Assembly: GCA_019636345.1 (NCBI GenBank)
Contig: JAHBXQ010000005.1
Coordinates: forward strand, 124,001 to 188,000
Reading direction: 5' to 3'
Origin: Pirellulales bacterium
Lineage (GTDB): Bacteria; Planctomycetota; Planctomycetia; Pirellulales; Lacipirellulaceae
Length of the DNA: 64,000 nt
A program made the position numbers and the translations under genes. Shown here one piece after another: positions 1-8,359 of this stretch. The notes beneath the pieces were generated by a model, which was given only the letters and a program-made list of their open reading frames with translations, ran no database searches and had not been told where the DNA came from. Within the stretch, counting starts at the first letter, position 1; each line of letters opens with the position of its first letter.

Positions 1-1940
1 GACATGATCGCTCCCGCGCCTTGGACATAGTCGCCGTCGATGTCGATCCGTCCAATGCCCGACAGCCCGTTTCCCGGGGAAATCGATCCGCCCGCGTTGT
101 TGACCGAGCCGACGACTCTCCCCGATCCTTCCAGGAATCCGGTGCTCAGAACGGTCAACCCGTTGGTCGCGGTCAAATCGCCGCCAGGCTGCAATCTCAA
201 CTCGGCCGCGGCGAACGTCCCGCCGATGGACAGGCTCTTGACGGTCGTCGGCGCCGCAGGGCCGGTGACGAATTCGCGATTCGGACCGCCGATCGAAACG
301 TCGTGCACAAGGGCCGGTTTGAGCCCGAGAGTCCAGTTCGGAACGTCGTCCCAATCGCCGAACGTCGGACCGCGCCACTTGAGATCGGGCGTGAACAGCA
401 CCGCCGCGTTGCCGGCGGCGGGATCGTTCGGGCCGACCAGATACGCCAGTTGGCCGTAGTCGTTCAGCACCCGCGGGCGGCCGTCCTCGACGCCGGTTCC
501 GCTGCTGAAGATCGCGACCTCGACCGGAACTCCGCCAAGGGTCGTCCCCGTGCGGGCCACGAGGACCTGCTCCCCGCTCGCGTCGGCGAGCCAGATCCCT
601 TGGTCGTTCGTGTCGTCGACGACGCCGGCCTGATGGGCGAGCCTCGCGGCGAAGGCTAACTGCCCCGTGCCGTTCATCGTGTAGCGGAGAAAGTCGGAGT
701 AACTGGCTCCGGTGATCCCGCCGACGCCCCCCGACCCGGTGCGGGCGACGAGCTTCGCGGGGGCTCCGAGGGGGGCGAGCCAGATCCCTTCGGCGTCGGC
801 CGCCGTGACGCCGCCGACGCCCGGCTGCAACTCGGCGCTGTAGAGCACGGCGCCATCGCTGCCCAACAGCGGATCCTCCAAAGCGGCGACGACTCCCCCC
901 GGGACGCCGACCGGATCGACGCCGCCGACTCGCTGCACAAGTTCTCCCGCGCCGCCATCGTACCGCCAGATGCCGCCGGCCCCGGCGGCGGTCGCGTGGA
1001 AGGCAACCTGCCCTGCGGCGTTGATCGTGGGATCGCGAAACGCCGTGAACGACGCCGCGGGGATCCCGGGAACGTTTCCCGACCCAGTGCGCCCCAGCAA
1101 TTGGCCGACTCCTGCCGCGTCGTACTGCCAGATGCCGGCGCTGTTGGTCGAATTGACGCTCCCCCCGGTTTGCAGCGAGGCTCGGAACGCGTAATCGCCT
1201 CCCACGTTCATGGCCGGGGCGTTGAAGGCAAAGAACTTGGCGCTGCCGGCGCCGGGGACGGCAGTAATCCCCTCGCGGATAAGCAGCGCTTCCCCTCCGA
1301 GGCCGAAGTTCCACACGCCGCGATCATTGAGCGACGTGACGCCGCCCCCCAAGGCAAGCTGCGGCGTCAACGGCAGCCGGCCGTTCGCCGTGGCCCGCAG
1401 GCGAAAGACGCCCGTGGTGAATACGGCGCCAGGGACGCCTGGCGCCGAGGTCGTGGCGGAACGAGCGACCACGTCGCCCTCATCAGCGAACTTCCATACT
1501 CCCAGGCGACTTTCGGACGTCACGTCCCCGATCCCTGGGACGAGATCGGCTTCGACGAACACGGTTCCGTCGTCGACAATCAGCGTGCGACTGAATCCGT
1601 TGAAGTCGGTCCCCGCGGCGCCCGGCACGCCGCCGACCCCGGCACGGGCCAGCATGGCAGTCGCCCCGTCGCGCCAGCGCCAGATCGTCGACGAGCTGCT
1701 TGACGTCACCCCGCCGCTTCCCTCGACCAACAGGCCCGCCATGGCGACTTGCCCGTGCGGATTCAGCACGATCTCGCCCACCGATGCGACGACTCCGCCG
1801 GGGAGCTGCGGGGCGGCGTCGCCCGTGGCGATCAGCACCTGATTGCCCGCGCGACCGGTCGAAGTCGCCAGCGTCACGAACAGGAGACCAACAGCGGCGA
1901 ACCGCTGCGCCTGCAGCGAGAAACTCAAAGTGCGGATCAT
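1..1940 (-). CDS. Exported NxxGxxAF-repeat surface protein (C-terminus cut by window edge)
   Basis: The minus-strand frame is open from an ATG at 1940 to the left edge, at least 646 codons, so the gene is incomplete. The N-terminus is a signal peptide (MIRTLSFSLQ, then a hydrophobic stretch ending near Gly-Arg-Ala). About five to six imperfect modules of roughly 70-80 residues follow. Each has a 'VPGxPG' turn and an 'N-x-x-G-x-(V/L)-A-(F/M/Y)' signature, for example LNPHGQVAM, INAAGQVAFHA, MNGTGQLAFAA and LNDYGQLAYLV. This resembles the 'choice-of-anchor tandem repeat NxxGxxAF' proteins of planctomycetes. The last ~120 residues turn into a Gly/Asn-rich beta-solenoid-like segment (WRGPTFGDWDDVPNW, then SLSIGG and ISPGNGLSGIG), like the autotransporter-associated strand repeats that precede a PEP-CTERM anchor. 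The anchor itself would lie outside the window. The role is unknown; it is probably on the cell surface or secreted. Confidence 0.85.
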   Translation of the reverse strand, partial: MIRTLSFSLQAQRFAAVGLLFVTLATSTGRAGNQVLIATGDAAPQLPGGVVASVGEIVLNPHGQVAMAGLLVEGSGGVTSSSSSTIWRWRDGATAMLARAGVGGVPGAAGTDFNGFSRTLIVDDGTVFVEADLVPGIGDVTSESRLGVWKFADEGDVVARSATTSAPGVPGAVFTTGVFRLRATANGRLPLTPQLALGGGVTSLNDRGVWNFGLGGEALLIREGITAVPGAGSAKFFAFNAPAMNVGGDYAFRASLQTGGSVNSTNSAGIWQYDAAGVGQLLGRTGSGNVPGIPAASFTAFRDPTINAAGQVAFHATAAGAGGIWRYDGGAGELVQRVGGVDPVGVPGGVVAALEDPLLGSDGAVLYSAELQPGVGGVTAADAEGIWLAPLGAPAKLVARTGSGGVGGITGASYSDFLRYTMNGTGQLAFAARLAHQAGVVDDTNDQGIWLADASGEQVLVARTGTTLGGVPVEVAIFSSGTGVEDGRPRVLNDYGQLAYLVGPNDPAAGNAAVLFTPDLKWRGPTFGDWDDVPNWTLGLKPALVHDVSIGGPNREFVTGPAAPTTVKSLSIGGTFAAAELRLQPGGDLTATNGLTVLSTGFLEGSGRVVGSVNNAGGSISPGNGLSGIGRIDIDGDYVQGAGAIM

Positions 1941-2278
1941 CTCGGAAGCACCGTCAGCGTCTGGTAAATTGATCAGGCGGCGGCGAGTCGAAGGGCTCGC
2001 CACGCCGCACGCCAAATAGCGGCCTTCCGTGGATCGGTCGTCAGTCTAGGGGGCGCCGCAGGAGGGTGCAAATTCTTTTCGGTTTATTTGGGGACTTTGC
2101 ACCTGGAGTGAACCGATGGCGACAGCAAGGGCGTTCCCACAGCGCCAGAGCGGAGTGCAAAACGCCACGTGTCGCAATCTAGTGCGAAGAACCCTAAATC
2201 CGTCGTCGACCACGACTTGCGACATTTTGAGTTACGTCTGTGTTTGCTTTTGGACCGTCTCAGCCTGCGTCTCGCCCG
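1941..2278. other. Divergent intergenic region with two inverted repeats
   Basis: This space separates the minus-strand surface protein from the plus-strand EEP protein. It holds the 8-bp inverted repeat GGTGCAAA/TTTGCACC (2065-2072 and 2096-2103) around an A/T-rich core, and a second repeat TGTCGCAA/TTGCGACA (2170-2177 and 2217-2224). No convincing ORF and no clear -35/-10 pair were seen. Confidence 0.5.
2065..2103. repeat. Inverted repeat with A/T-rich core
   Basis: Perfect 8-bp arms GGTGCAAA (2065-2072) and TTTGCACC (2096-2103) flank a 23-nt A/T-rich spacer, which is unusual in this GC-rich sequence. It could be an operator or a hairpin in the leader of either divergent gene. The function is not known. 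Confidence 0.5.
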
Positions 2279-3010
2279 ATGCACTTTCGCCTCCTCACGT
2301 ACAATATCCACAAAGGAATCGGCGGGGTCGATCGGCGCTACGACCTGGGGCGGATCATCGAGACGATCGCCCATTACGCCCCGGACGTGGCGCTGTTGCA
2401 GGAGGTCGACGACGGGGTCCCCCGCTCGCGGCGCGAACGGCAGGTCGATTTGCTTGCTGCGGCGACCGGGCTGACGCACGTCGCCTACCAGCACAACGTT
2501 CGGCTGCGATTGGGGCACTACGGCAACGCGATCCTCAGCCGGGCGCCTCTCCACGAGGTCGCCGACTGCGATCTCACCGTGCCGCTCAAGAAACGCCGCC
2601 AAGCGCTGCTCGCCCGCTGCGAGTTCCACTTTCAGGGGCATCGGCGCACCGTCGCCGTGGCGTGCGTCCACCTGGGTCTCGCCGGGTACGAACGGCAGAT
2701 CCAACTGCGCAGGTTGCTCGCCCAGCCGTTCTTCACGCACCTGCACGCGGCGACCCCCGCGATCGTCGGCGGCGACTACAACGACGTGTGGAACTCGCTG
2801 GGCCGCAAGGCGCTCCGGGACCACGGGTTCGCCGCGGCGGGCAAACGGGTCCGGACCTTTCCGGCAATCATGCCGGCACGACCGCTCGACCGCGTCTACT
2901 ACCGTGGCGACCTTGAGGCGATCGCCGCGTACGCCGGTCATACTCAGACCGCCCGACTGGCGTCGGATCATCGCCCGCTGGTGGTCGATTTCCGACTCAA
3001 GGGGACCTGA
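2279..3010 (+). CDS. Endonuclease/exonuclease/phosphatase (EEP) family protein
   Basis: Predicted metal-dependent hydrolase of the EEP superfamily, 243 aa. The motifs run in order: TYNIHKG near the N-terminus (metal-binding Asn), PDVALLQEVD (catalytic Glu, about residue 45), the central VACVHLGLAG and VGGDYNDVW (Asp and Asn), and the terminal SDHRPLVVDF (Asp-His pair). The substrate cannot be read from sequence; the family includes nucleases, sphingomyelinases and inositol phosphatases. No signal peptide is visible, so it is probably cytoplasmic. I chose ATG 2279 because it starts directly at the conserved first strand; an in-frame GTG at 2240 would add 13 residues. Cardiolipin synthase follows in the same direction 176 nt downstream, and a link to lipid turnover is possible but speculative. 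Confidence 0.85.
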   Translation: MHFRLLTYNIHKGIGGVDRRYDLGRIIETIAHYAPDVALLQEVDDGVPRSRRERQVDLLAAATGLTHVAYQHNVRLRLGHYGNAILSRAPLHEVADCDLTVPLKKRRQALLARCEFHFQGHRRTVAVACVHLGLAGYERQIQLRRLLAQPFFTHLHAATPAIVGGDYNDVWNSLGRKALRDHGFAAAGKRVRTFPAIMPARPLDRVYYRGDLEAIAAYAGHTQTARLASDHRPLVVDFRLKGT

Positions 3011-3186
3011 TTCGGGCGACATTGGTCAAGGCCGCGACGCGCGAATCGGCTACGATGGCAGAACCAAAGGGAGCCGGAGTCCCTATCGTGTTCTTATGCG
3101 CAGTCTCGTTCGTCCGATTCGGGCCCCCCCGTCAACTTACGACTGCCGATCCCGGCTTGCCCGCCCCCTGACACCGATTCACCAGC

Positions 3187-4674
3187 ATGGCTACGATCGC
3201 TCACTTCTTTGAAGAGCACACGTTCGGCGCCTGGGCGACTCTCGTGTCGGTGCTGGTGCATCTGGGGATCCAGATCACCCTGGCGGTCAAGCTGATTCTG
3301 CAGCGACGATCGACCGGCGAATCGCTCGCTTGGCTGATGATCCTGTTCGTCTTCCCGATCGTCGGCCCGCTCTTGTTCTTCGTCGTCGGCGAATCACGGC
3401 TGGGCCGGCGGCGCGAACGGCGATTCGTGCAACTGCAGCCCCCGTTCAAACGTTGGCTGGCGCAGATCCCCGAGCGGAGCCAGGTCGACTGGTCGAAAAT
3501 CGACGAGGAATTCGAGCCGGTGTCGCAAATGTGCGAGCGAACGATCGGCGTGCCGGCGCTAGGGCGCAACCGGCTGGAACTGCTGCCCGACTGGCAGCAC
3601 GTGTTCGCTCGGTTGGTGGCCGACATCGACGCGGCCCGCGAGACGTGCCACCTCGAGTTCTACATCTGGAACAACGGCGGCGAGGTCGATCGAGTGGTCG
3701 AGGCCCTGTTGCGAGCGGTCGCGCGAGGCGTCACCTGTCGAGTGCTGGTCGACGCCTTGGGGAGCAATCGGTTTCTGCGGAGCGAAGTCGCCGCGAAGCT
3801 CAAAGCCGGAGGCGTGCAGGTGCATGCCGCGCTGCCTGGGGGATTGTGGCGGCTCCCCTTTGTGCGAATCGATCTGCGTCTGCATCGCAAGATTGTCGTC
3901 ATCGACGGCGCGATCGGCTACACAGGCAGCCTGAATCTGGTCGATCCGCGCTACTTCAAACGCAACGCCGGGGTGGGCGAGTGGGTCGACGCAATGGTCC
4001 GCGTCGAGGGCCCCGCAGTCGAGGCGCTCGCCATCACGTTTCTGGCCGACTGGTTCGTCGAGACCGAGGACACGCTCGAGCATTTGCAGGAGACAGGAGG
4101 CGCCCGATCGCAGCCGGGCCGGGGCGACGCGGCCGTGCAGGTCATGCCCTCGGGACCCGATTTGCCGCCGCAGGCGGTCGAGCACGTGCTGATCACCGCG
4201 ATCTACTCGGCCCGGCGCGAGATCGTGTTGACGACTCCGTACTTCGTCCCCAGCGAACCGCTGACGATGGCCCTGGTGGCCGCCGCCCGGCGCGGGGTCA
4301 ACGTCATCCTCGTCGCGCCGCGTCAGGTCGACTCGGTGTTGGTCCGCTACGCCAGCGGAGCCTTCAAGGGGGAGTTGCTCGAAGCGGGCGTGCGAATCGC
4401 CCTGTTCACGGGGGGGCTGCTCCACACCAAAAGCGTCACCGTGGACGGCAGCCACGCGCTGTTCGGCTCAGTGAACCTCGACCCGCGCAGCTTCCGACTC
4501 AACTTCGAAATCCTGCTGGGCGTTTACAACCCCGCGTTTACCGCCGAGCTGCGCGCGTTGCAACAACAGTACATCGATCAATCGGAACTGATGGATTTGG
4601 AGACCCACCGCGCCCGACCGGCCGGTCGGCGCGCGGCGGAAAGCTTCGCCCGTTTGCTTGGACCTCTGTTGTAG
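3187..4674 (+). CDS. cls: Cardiolipin synthase (phospholipase D family)
   Basis: Membrane enzyme joining two phosphatidylglycerol molecules into cardiolipin, 495 aa, a usual length for bacterial Cls. Two N-terminal transmembrane segments (about residues 12-32 and 45-66, 'PLDc_N' type, containing RRSTGESLAWLMIL) precede two phospholipase D domains. Each PLD domain has an intact HxK(x4)D motif: H233/K235/D240 in HRKIVVIDGAIGYTGSLN and H413/K415/D420 in HTKSVTVDGSHALFGSVN. The ATG at 3187 begins directly before the first membrane segment. The 3' end overlaps the convergent esterase gene by 97 bp, so the C-termini of both proteins are written on opposite strands of the same DNA. Confidence 0.93.
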   Translation: MATIAHFFEEHTFGAWATLVSVLVHLGIQITLAVKLILQRRSTGESLAWLMILFVFPIVGPLLFFVVGESRLGRRRERRFVQLQPPFKRWLAQIPERSQVDWSKIDEEFEPVSQMCERTIGVPALGRNRLELLPDWQHVFARLVADIDAARETCHLEFYIWNNGGEVDRVVEALLRAVARGVTCRVLVDALGSNRFLRSEVAAKLKAGGVQVHAALPGGLWRLPFVRIDLRLHRKIVVIDGAIGYTGSLNLVDPRYFKRNAGVGEWVDAMVRVEGPAVEALAITFLADWFVETEDTLEHLQETGGARSQPGRGDAAVQVMPSGPDLPPQAVEHVLITAIYSARREIVLTTPYFVPSEPLTMALVAAARRGVNVILVAPRQVDSVLVRYASGAFKGELLEAGVRIALFTGGLLHTKSVTVDGSHALFGSVNLDPRSFRLNFEILLGVYNPAFTAELRALQQQYIDQSELMDLETHRARPAGRRAAESFARLLGPLL

Positions 4675-5774
4675 ATTCGAGCGACGACCGGCGCTGCGGC
4701 GATCAGAAGCAGGAGATCCGGCTCGGGAACGGCAGTCGTCGCTGCCGCAGCGGCGATCGAGCGGCCCAATTCGCGCTGCCAGACGAGAAAATCCGACCCG
4801 TCGACGCGGTTGTCGTCGTTCGCGTCGCCGGTCGCATGCGATCCCGCCGCGACGCCGGGGCCGCGGCCGAAGCCCGACTTCCAAATCGTCAGGTCGGCGC
4901 CGTCGACCGTTCCGCCGCCGCTGAAATCGCCGGCGAGCAGATTTACCAGCGGCGCCAACTCGGGCACGCTCAGCGGCGCCAGGGGCGTCGCGCCTTGCGG
5001 GTCGTACGCCGCGGAGATTGCGGCCAGCGCCTCGTTGGCGATGACGCCCTGAATGTACGCCGAGGGATGAATGTTGTCGGCGAACACGTCGAACTGCCCG
5101 CCGAACTGCGGGCCAAGGCTCACCGGCCGGTCGAGGATCGCAAACGCCTGCGGATCGGCCAGCCGCTGGTTGAACAGGCTGAACACGTCGACCACCGTCG
5201 CCCCGTGTTGGGCGGCGAGTTGATCGAGCCGCGCACCCCACGCGGCGGACGACGCGGTGAAATTGTTCAGGATCGCTTGCCGCAGAATGTTGAACGGCGT
5301 GACCGCGGCGACCGTCGTCTGAATCAACGGCACCTGAGCCATGTCGGGCAGGTTGAACACGACGACGTCCATCCCCGCGCTGCGCAAGGTCCCGAGGATC
5401 TCGTCGACGTTCGCGGCCAAGTCGTCGACGATCCCCTGTCCGCCGAAGCCGATGCCGATCGAGGCGTAGAAGAAGTCGTTTCCGCCGATCCACAGCAGCG
5501 CAAGATCTCCGGGGCCGAAGTTCGCCGCGGCGGTCGAATGCTGGCCGTCGGCAAGCAGCGAGTCGGAGGTCGATCCGCTCTTGGCAAGCTGGACGAGCGG
5601 CGCCCCCAGTCGATCCGCAACCTGCTCCGAGGCGAGCGGGCTGCGCGTCCCCGCGGGATCGTCCATGAGACTGTCGCCCAACGTCACGACGCGGTTGAAC
5701 AACGCCGCCGCCGCGCCCTCAGGCATGGCGCACGCAACCAGAGCAGTCAACGCGACCAAATACCAGCGAATCAT
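4578..5774 (-). CDS. Exported SGNH/GDSL-type esterase with dockerin-like repeats and PEP-CTERM anchor
   Basis: Predicted secreted lipase or esterase, 398 aa. The order is a signal peptide (MIRWYLVALTALVACAMPEG), block I TLGDSLMD with nucleophile Ser35, the oxyanion block IGGNDFF, and the block V Asp-x-x-His in DNIHPSAYIQG. Two calcium-loop-like repeats follow (DFSGGGTVDGADLTIW and DANDDNRVDGSDFLVW), as found in planctomycete dockerin-like modules. The end carries the VPEP motif, a hydrophobic helix and basic residues, a PEP-CTERM sorting signal. ATG 5774 has GGAG about 9 nt upstream; a longer frame from 5822 lacks any feature. The protein is probably anchored to the surface and acts on extracellular esters. 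Its C-terminus overlaps the convergent cls gene. Confidence 0.88.
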   Translation of the reverse strand: MIRWYLVALTALVACAMPEGAAAALFNRVVTLGDSLMDDPAGTRSPLASEQVADRLGAPLVQLAKSGSTSDSLLADGQHSTAAANFGPGDLALLWIGGNDFFYASIGIGFGGQGIVDDLAANVDEILGTLRSAGMDVVVFNLPDMAQVPLIQTTVAAVTPFNILRQAILNNFTASSAAWGARLDQLAAQHGATVVDVFSLFNQRLADPQAFAILDRPVSLGPQFGGQFDVFADNIHPSAYIQGVIANEALAAISAAYDPQGATPLAPLSVPELAPLVNLLAGDFSGGGTVDGADLTIWKSGFGRGPGVAAGSHATGDANDDNRVDGSDFLVWQRELGRSIAAAAATTAVPEPDLLLLIAAAPVVARIYNRGPSKRAKLSAARRPAGRARWVSKSISSD

Positions 5775-5807
5775 CGGGCAAGACTCCAACGGCGTCGCAT
5801 GCGGGAC

Positions 5808-5827
5808 CCGCATTGTATGCAATGCGG
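5808..5827. promoter_or_regulatory. 8-bp perfect dyad over a putative -10 box of the GDSL esterase
   Basis: The arms CCGCATTG (5808-5815) and CAATGCGG (5820-5827) flank TATG. On the minus strand a TACAAT hexamer (5817-5812) sits inside the dyad, about 38 nt before the esterase ATG. A repressor site covering the -10 element is plausible but untested. Confidence 0.4.
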
Positions 5828-5893
5828 CTAGGCGTGCCCAATCGCCTCCGCGATCGTCCCTTCGTGCCTTTGCGGCTTGGCGCGAGATCCGGC

Positions 5894-6580
5894 TCAGCGC
5901 GCCGGCGGCAACGGTTCCAGGACCTGGCCGCCGGGGGGAAGGACGCCGGCGCCGGGGGTCGTCGGCACAGGCACTCCGGGGGAGACTTGCTCCGGCGGAG
6001 CGAGCGTCGGCGCCGGAATCCCCTGCGGCGCGAGCACTGATTGCCCGCCGGGGGTGACGATGCTCGGCGGCCCCAGCGGACCCGCGCCCAGCGTCGGCGA
6101 CACGAGCGGCCCCGCGTCGATTGGAATCGGCCCGCCGGTCTGCGCGGCTTGTCGCAACTGATTGGCGCGCGAGACGAGCGTATCGCTTGGGACGACTGCC
6201 TGCGGGCTCATCGTGTAGCTGACCGTGCGGTAGTCCTGGATCTCGTTGGGCAGCACGTTCTCGCTGATGAAATCGATCCCCGGCAGTTCAAACCAGGGGG
6301 CCGGGATCGGTTGGTTGATCGTCAGCGTCTCGTAGCCCGGCTTCACCAGCCGAATCTCGCGCGTCCCGTAGTAAACGAAGCTGGTCGCGCACGGCGTGAC
6401 GCCAATCGGTTGGTTGTCGACGTAAACCGTGGCGCCGGGCGGATTGCTGCGGATGAGCAATCGGCGCCGCACGCACCCCGGCGCCGAAAGCACCAGGGCC
6501 GCCAGCGCGACAGCGCACCCCCAGCGCGGCAGCCAAGCTGCGAAGCGGAGCGACGAAGACTCCGACGCGGGAGTCGCCAC
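5894..6580 (-). CDS. PEGA-domain lipoprotein
   Basis: Predicted outer-surface lipoprotein of about 228 aa. A hydrophobic signal (CAVALAALVLSAPGC) ends at a lipobox-like Cys, near residue 36 from the GTG at 6580. Next comes a PEGA carbohydrate-binding-like module (RSNPPGATVYVDNQPIG, TPCATSFVYYGTREIRLVKPGYE), and then a long Pro/Gly-rich tail (IPAPTLAPPEQVSPG). PEGA modules are thought to hold surface proteins to polysaccharide or peptidoglycan. The start is uncertain: no in-frame ATG exists, and the frame can be extended to a GTG at 6712, but that stretch does not resemble a signal peptide. A TATACT -10-like box lies about 54 nt upstream of the chosen GTG, inside the longer reading, which favours the shorter form. 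Confidence 0.75.
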   Translation of the reverse strand: MATPASESSSLRFAAWLPRWGCAVALAALVLSAPGCVRRRLLIRSNPPGATVYVDNQPIGVTPCATSFVYYGTREIRLVKPGYETLTINQPIPAPWFELPGIDFISENVLPNEIQDYRTVSYTMSPQAVVPSDTLVSRANQLRQAAQTGGPIPIDAGPLVSPTLGAGPLGPPSIVTPGGQSVLAPQGIPAPTLAPPEQVSPGVPVPTTPGAGVLPPGGQVLEPLPPAR

Positions 6581-6633
6581 GGGCGGTTCCAATGAACGAG
6601 GAGCCGGTTCATGACCCAAGATTCGGGGCGGGG

Positions 6634-6639
6634 AGTATA
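6634..6639 (-). promoter_or_regulatory. TATACT -10-like element upstream of the PEGA lipoprotein
   Basis: The minus strand reads TATACT followed by CCCCGCCCC about 54 nt before the GTG at 6580. The same hexamer with a C-rich downstream flank recurs upstream of the genes at 50842-52140 and 56945-57607, and in a variant form before ruvB. No good -35 was recognised. Confidence 0.45.
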
Positions 6640-6783
6640 GGGCTCGTCCCGGCGCGCGGCCATGGCGAATTGGGGCCGCGAGCCGGGTCGCCGGGCCGAA
6701 GGCGACGAGCACCTCCCCTGGAATCCTCCCGCCCGGGCGCCGGCGCCGGAGAGTGCTGTCGCCGGGACGGCCGGGGGGTTAAG

Positions 6784-8175
6784 ATGACCCGTCTGGCCCG
6801 CGACGCCCCGCCCTCCCCTGCTTTCTCCCTATCCGCCCTCGCATCCGCCGTGGCTCAACCCTCGCGAAAGCTCGAACAAGCGGTCGGAGGGGTCCGCTGC
6901 GCCGCCGCGAGCGACGTCGGGATGCGCCGCAGCAGCAATCAGGACGCGTTGGCCGTGTCGCTGGCCGACGGCGAGCGGCAATTCCGTTGCGGGGGGCACC
7001 TGTTTCTGGTCGCCGACGGCATGGGCGCCCACGCCGCGGGAGAGCTCGCCAGCCAGATCGCGGCCGACAACATACCGCACGCCTTCCGCAAGCAGCGCGA
7101 CATGGCCCCGTGCGAAGCGATCGTCGCAGCGATCGAGGACGCCAACGCCCGGATTTACGCAAAGGGACAAAACAGCGTCGACTTCCAGGGAATGGGCACG
7201 ACCTGCAGTTGCCTCGTGCTGCTCGAACAGGGCGCCCTGGCCGCCCACATTGGCGACAGCCGCATCTACCGGCTGCGGGGGGGGGTGTTCGAGCAGCTCA
7301 CCTTCGACCACAGTTTGGTCTGGGAAATGGCCGCCGCGGGACAAGCGACCGAAGAGCAAGTTCCCCCTTACGTCCCCAAGAACGTCATCACCCGCTCGCT
7401 CGGCCCTCATCCCCAAGTGAAGGTCGACCTGGAAGGCCCCTGGCCGATCGCCGCAGGCGATCGCTACGTCCTCTGCAGCGACGGCCTCACCGGTCCGCTG
7501 ACCGCGGAGTTGATCGGGCTGGTCGTCGAAACGCTTCCCCCGGCCGAGGCGGCGCAGACGCTCGTCGACTTGGCGAACCTGCTGGGAGGGCCCGACAACA
7601 TCACCGTCATCGTCGTCGAGACAACCAACCCCGAGCGACTCGCCGCGACCGGCAGTTGCGAGCTGCCGACGGGGTCGGACAAGGGGACCGCTTCGTTGCC
7701 GGCGGCCGACGTCGCCGCGCTGGTCGGGTGCGGCGGCGCGAGCGTCGGGGCCGTGCTGGCAGGCCTCGCCGGCAAGCTGGTCGCCGCCGCGGGGCTGGGG
7801 GCGCTCGCGCTGGGATTGGGGCTGCTGGCAGTCGTTCGCTGGGCCGCCCGCTCCGGGGACGCCGCTGGAAAGGCGGTCCGCGGCAAATACGGCAAGGGTC
7901 CCTATCGCCGCCATCAGGCCGCCCCCAGCGCGCAAACCATCGGGCTGCTGAGCGACATCGTCCGGCAACTCGAGGACCTGGAAAGCCAGCGGCAGTGGAA
8001 GTTCGACTGGCAGCCGATCCACGCCGAGCGCCAACGAGCCCACGAGGCGATTGCTAGCGGCGATTTCCGCACGGCGACGACCGCGTACTGCGGCGCGGTC
8101 CGGCTCCTCATGCAACGGATCCGCGACCTGCGGCAACCAGCGAGCGACTCGTCGATCAATCTCGGTGTGGACTGA
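6784..8175 (+). CDS. PP2C-family serine/threonine phosphatase with C-terminal membrane segment
   Basis: Metal-dependent protein phosphatase, 463 aa. The PP2C domain fills about residues 35-280. It shows SDVGMRRSSNQD (Asp54), FLVADGMG (Asp78-Gly), GMGTTCS, AHIGDSRIYRLR, LTFDHSLV, NVITRSLG, CSDGLTGPL and GGPDNITVIVVE, so all metal ligands appear present. A Gly/Ala/Leu-rich hydrophobic stretch around residues 315-345 looks like a membrane anchor. A roughly 100-residue charged C-terminal domain follows, so the phosphatase and the tail would lie on opposite sides of the membrane if the segment spans it once. It probably reverses Ser/Thr kinase signalling. ATG 6784 was chosen; the upstream in-frame extension to 6592 is low-complexity and overlaps the divergent promoter region. 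Confidence 0.92.
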   Translation: MTRLARDAPPSPAFSLSALASAVAQPSRKLEQAVGGVRCAAASDVGMRRSSNQDALAVSLADGERQFRCGGHLFLVADGMGAHAAGELASQIAADNIPHAFRKQRDMAPCEAIVAAIEDANARIYAKGQNSVDFQGMGTTCSCLVLLEQGALAAHIGDSRIYRLRGGVFEQLTFDHSLVWEMAAAGQATEEQVPPYVPKNVITRSLGPHPQVKVDLEGPWPIAAGDRYVLCSDGLTGPLTAELIGLVVETLPPAEAAQTLVDLANLLGGPDNITVIVVETTNPERLAATGSCELPTGSDKGTASLPAADVAALVGCGGASVGAVLAGLAGKLVAAAGLGALALGLGLLAVVRWAARSGDAAGKAVRGKYGKGPYRRHQAAPSAQTIGLLSDIVRQLEDLESQRQWKFDWQPIHAERQRAHEAIASGDFRTATTAYCGAVRLLMQRIRDLRQPASDSSINLGVD

Positions 8176-8359
8176 GCCGGAATCGCCGGCAATCCCGCGC
8201 GCCGGGCGGACTGGACTTGGCGCCAGGGGGCTTCGCTGCGCTACTTCCCCAGCCGCGGGGTCCGCGGGTTGCGATTCCCCCAGCGGCGGCGCGTTGCTAC
8301 AGTTCGCGACCTTTTGCCGCCCCCCTCGCCGGGCGCCCCCAGGTCTGCGGCCGACGACG

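Noticed and set aside
1-659. Plus-strand frames at 21-659 and 40-459
   Set aside because: Shadows of the minus-strand surface-protein gene, which is open to the window edge and has clear repeats and a signal peptide.
3330-5831. 833-codon plus-strand frame across cls and the esterase
   Set aside because: It is a low-complexity Arg/Gly-rich shadow of cls (frame +1) and antisense to the GDSL gene; no motif.
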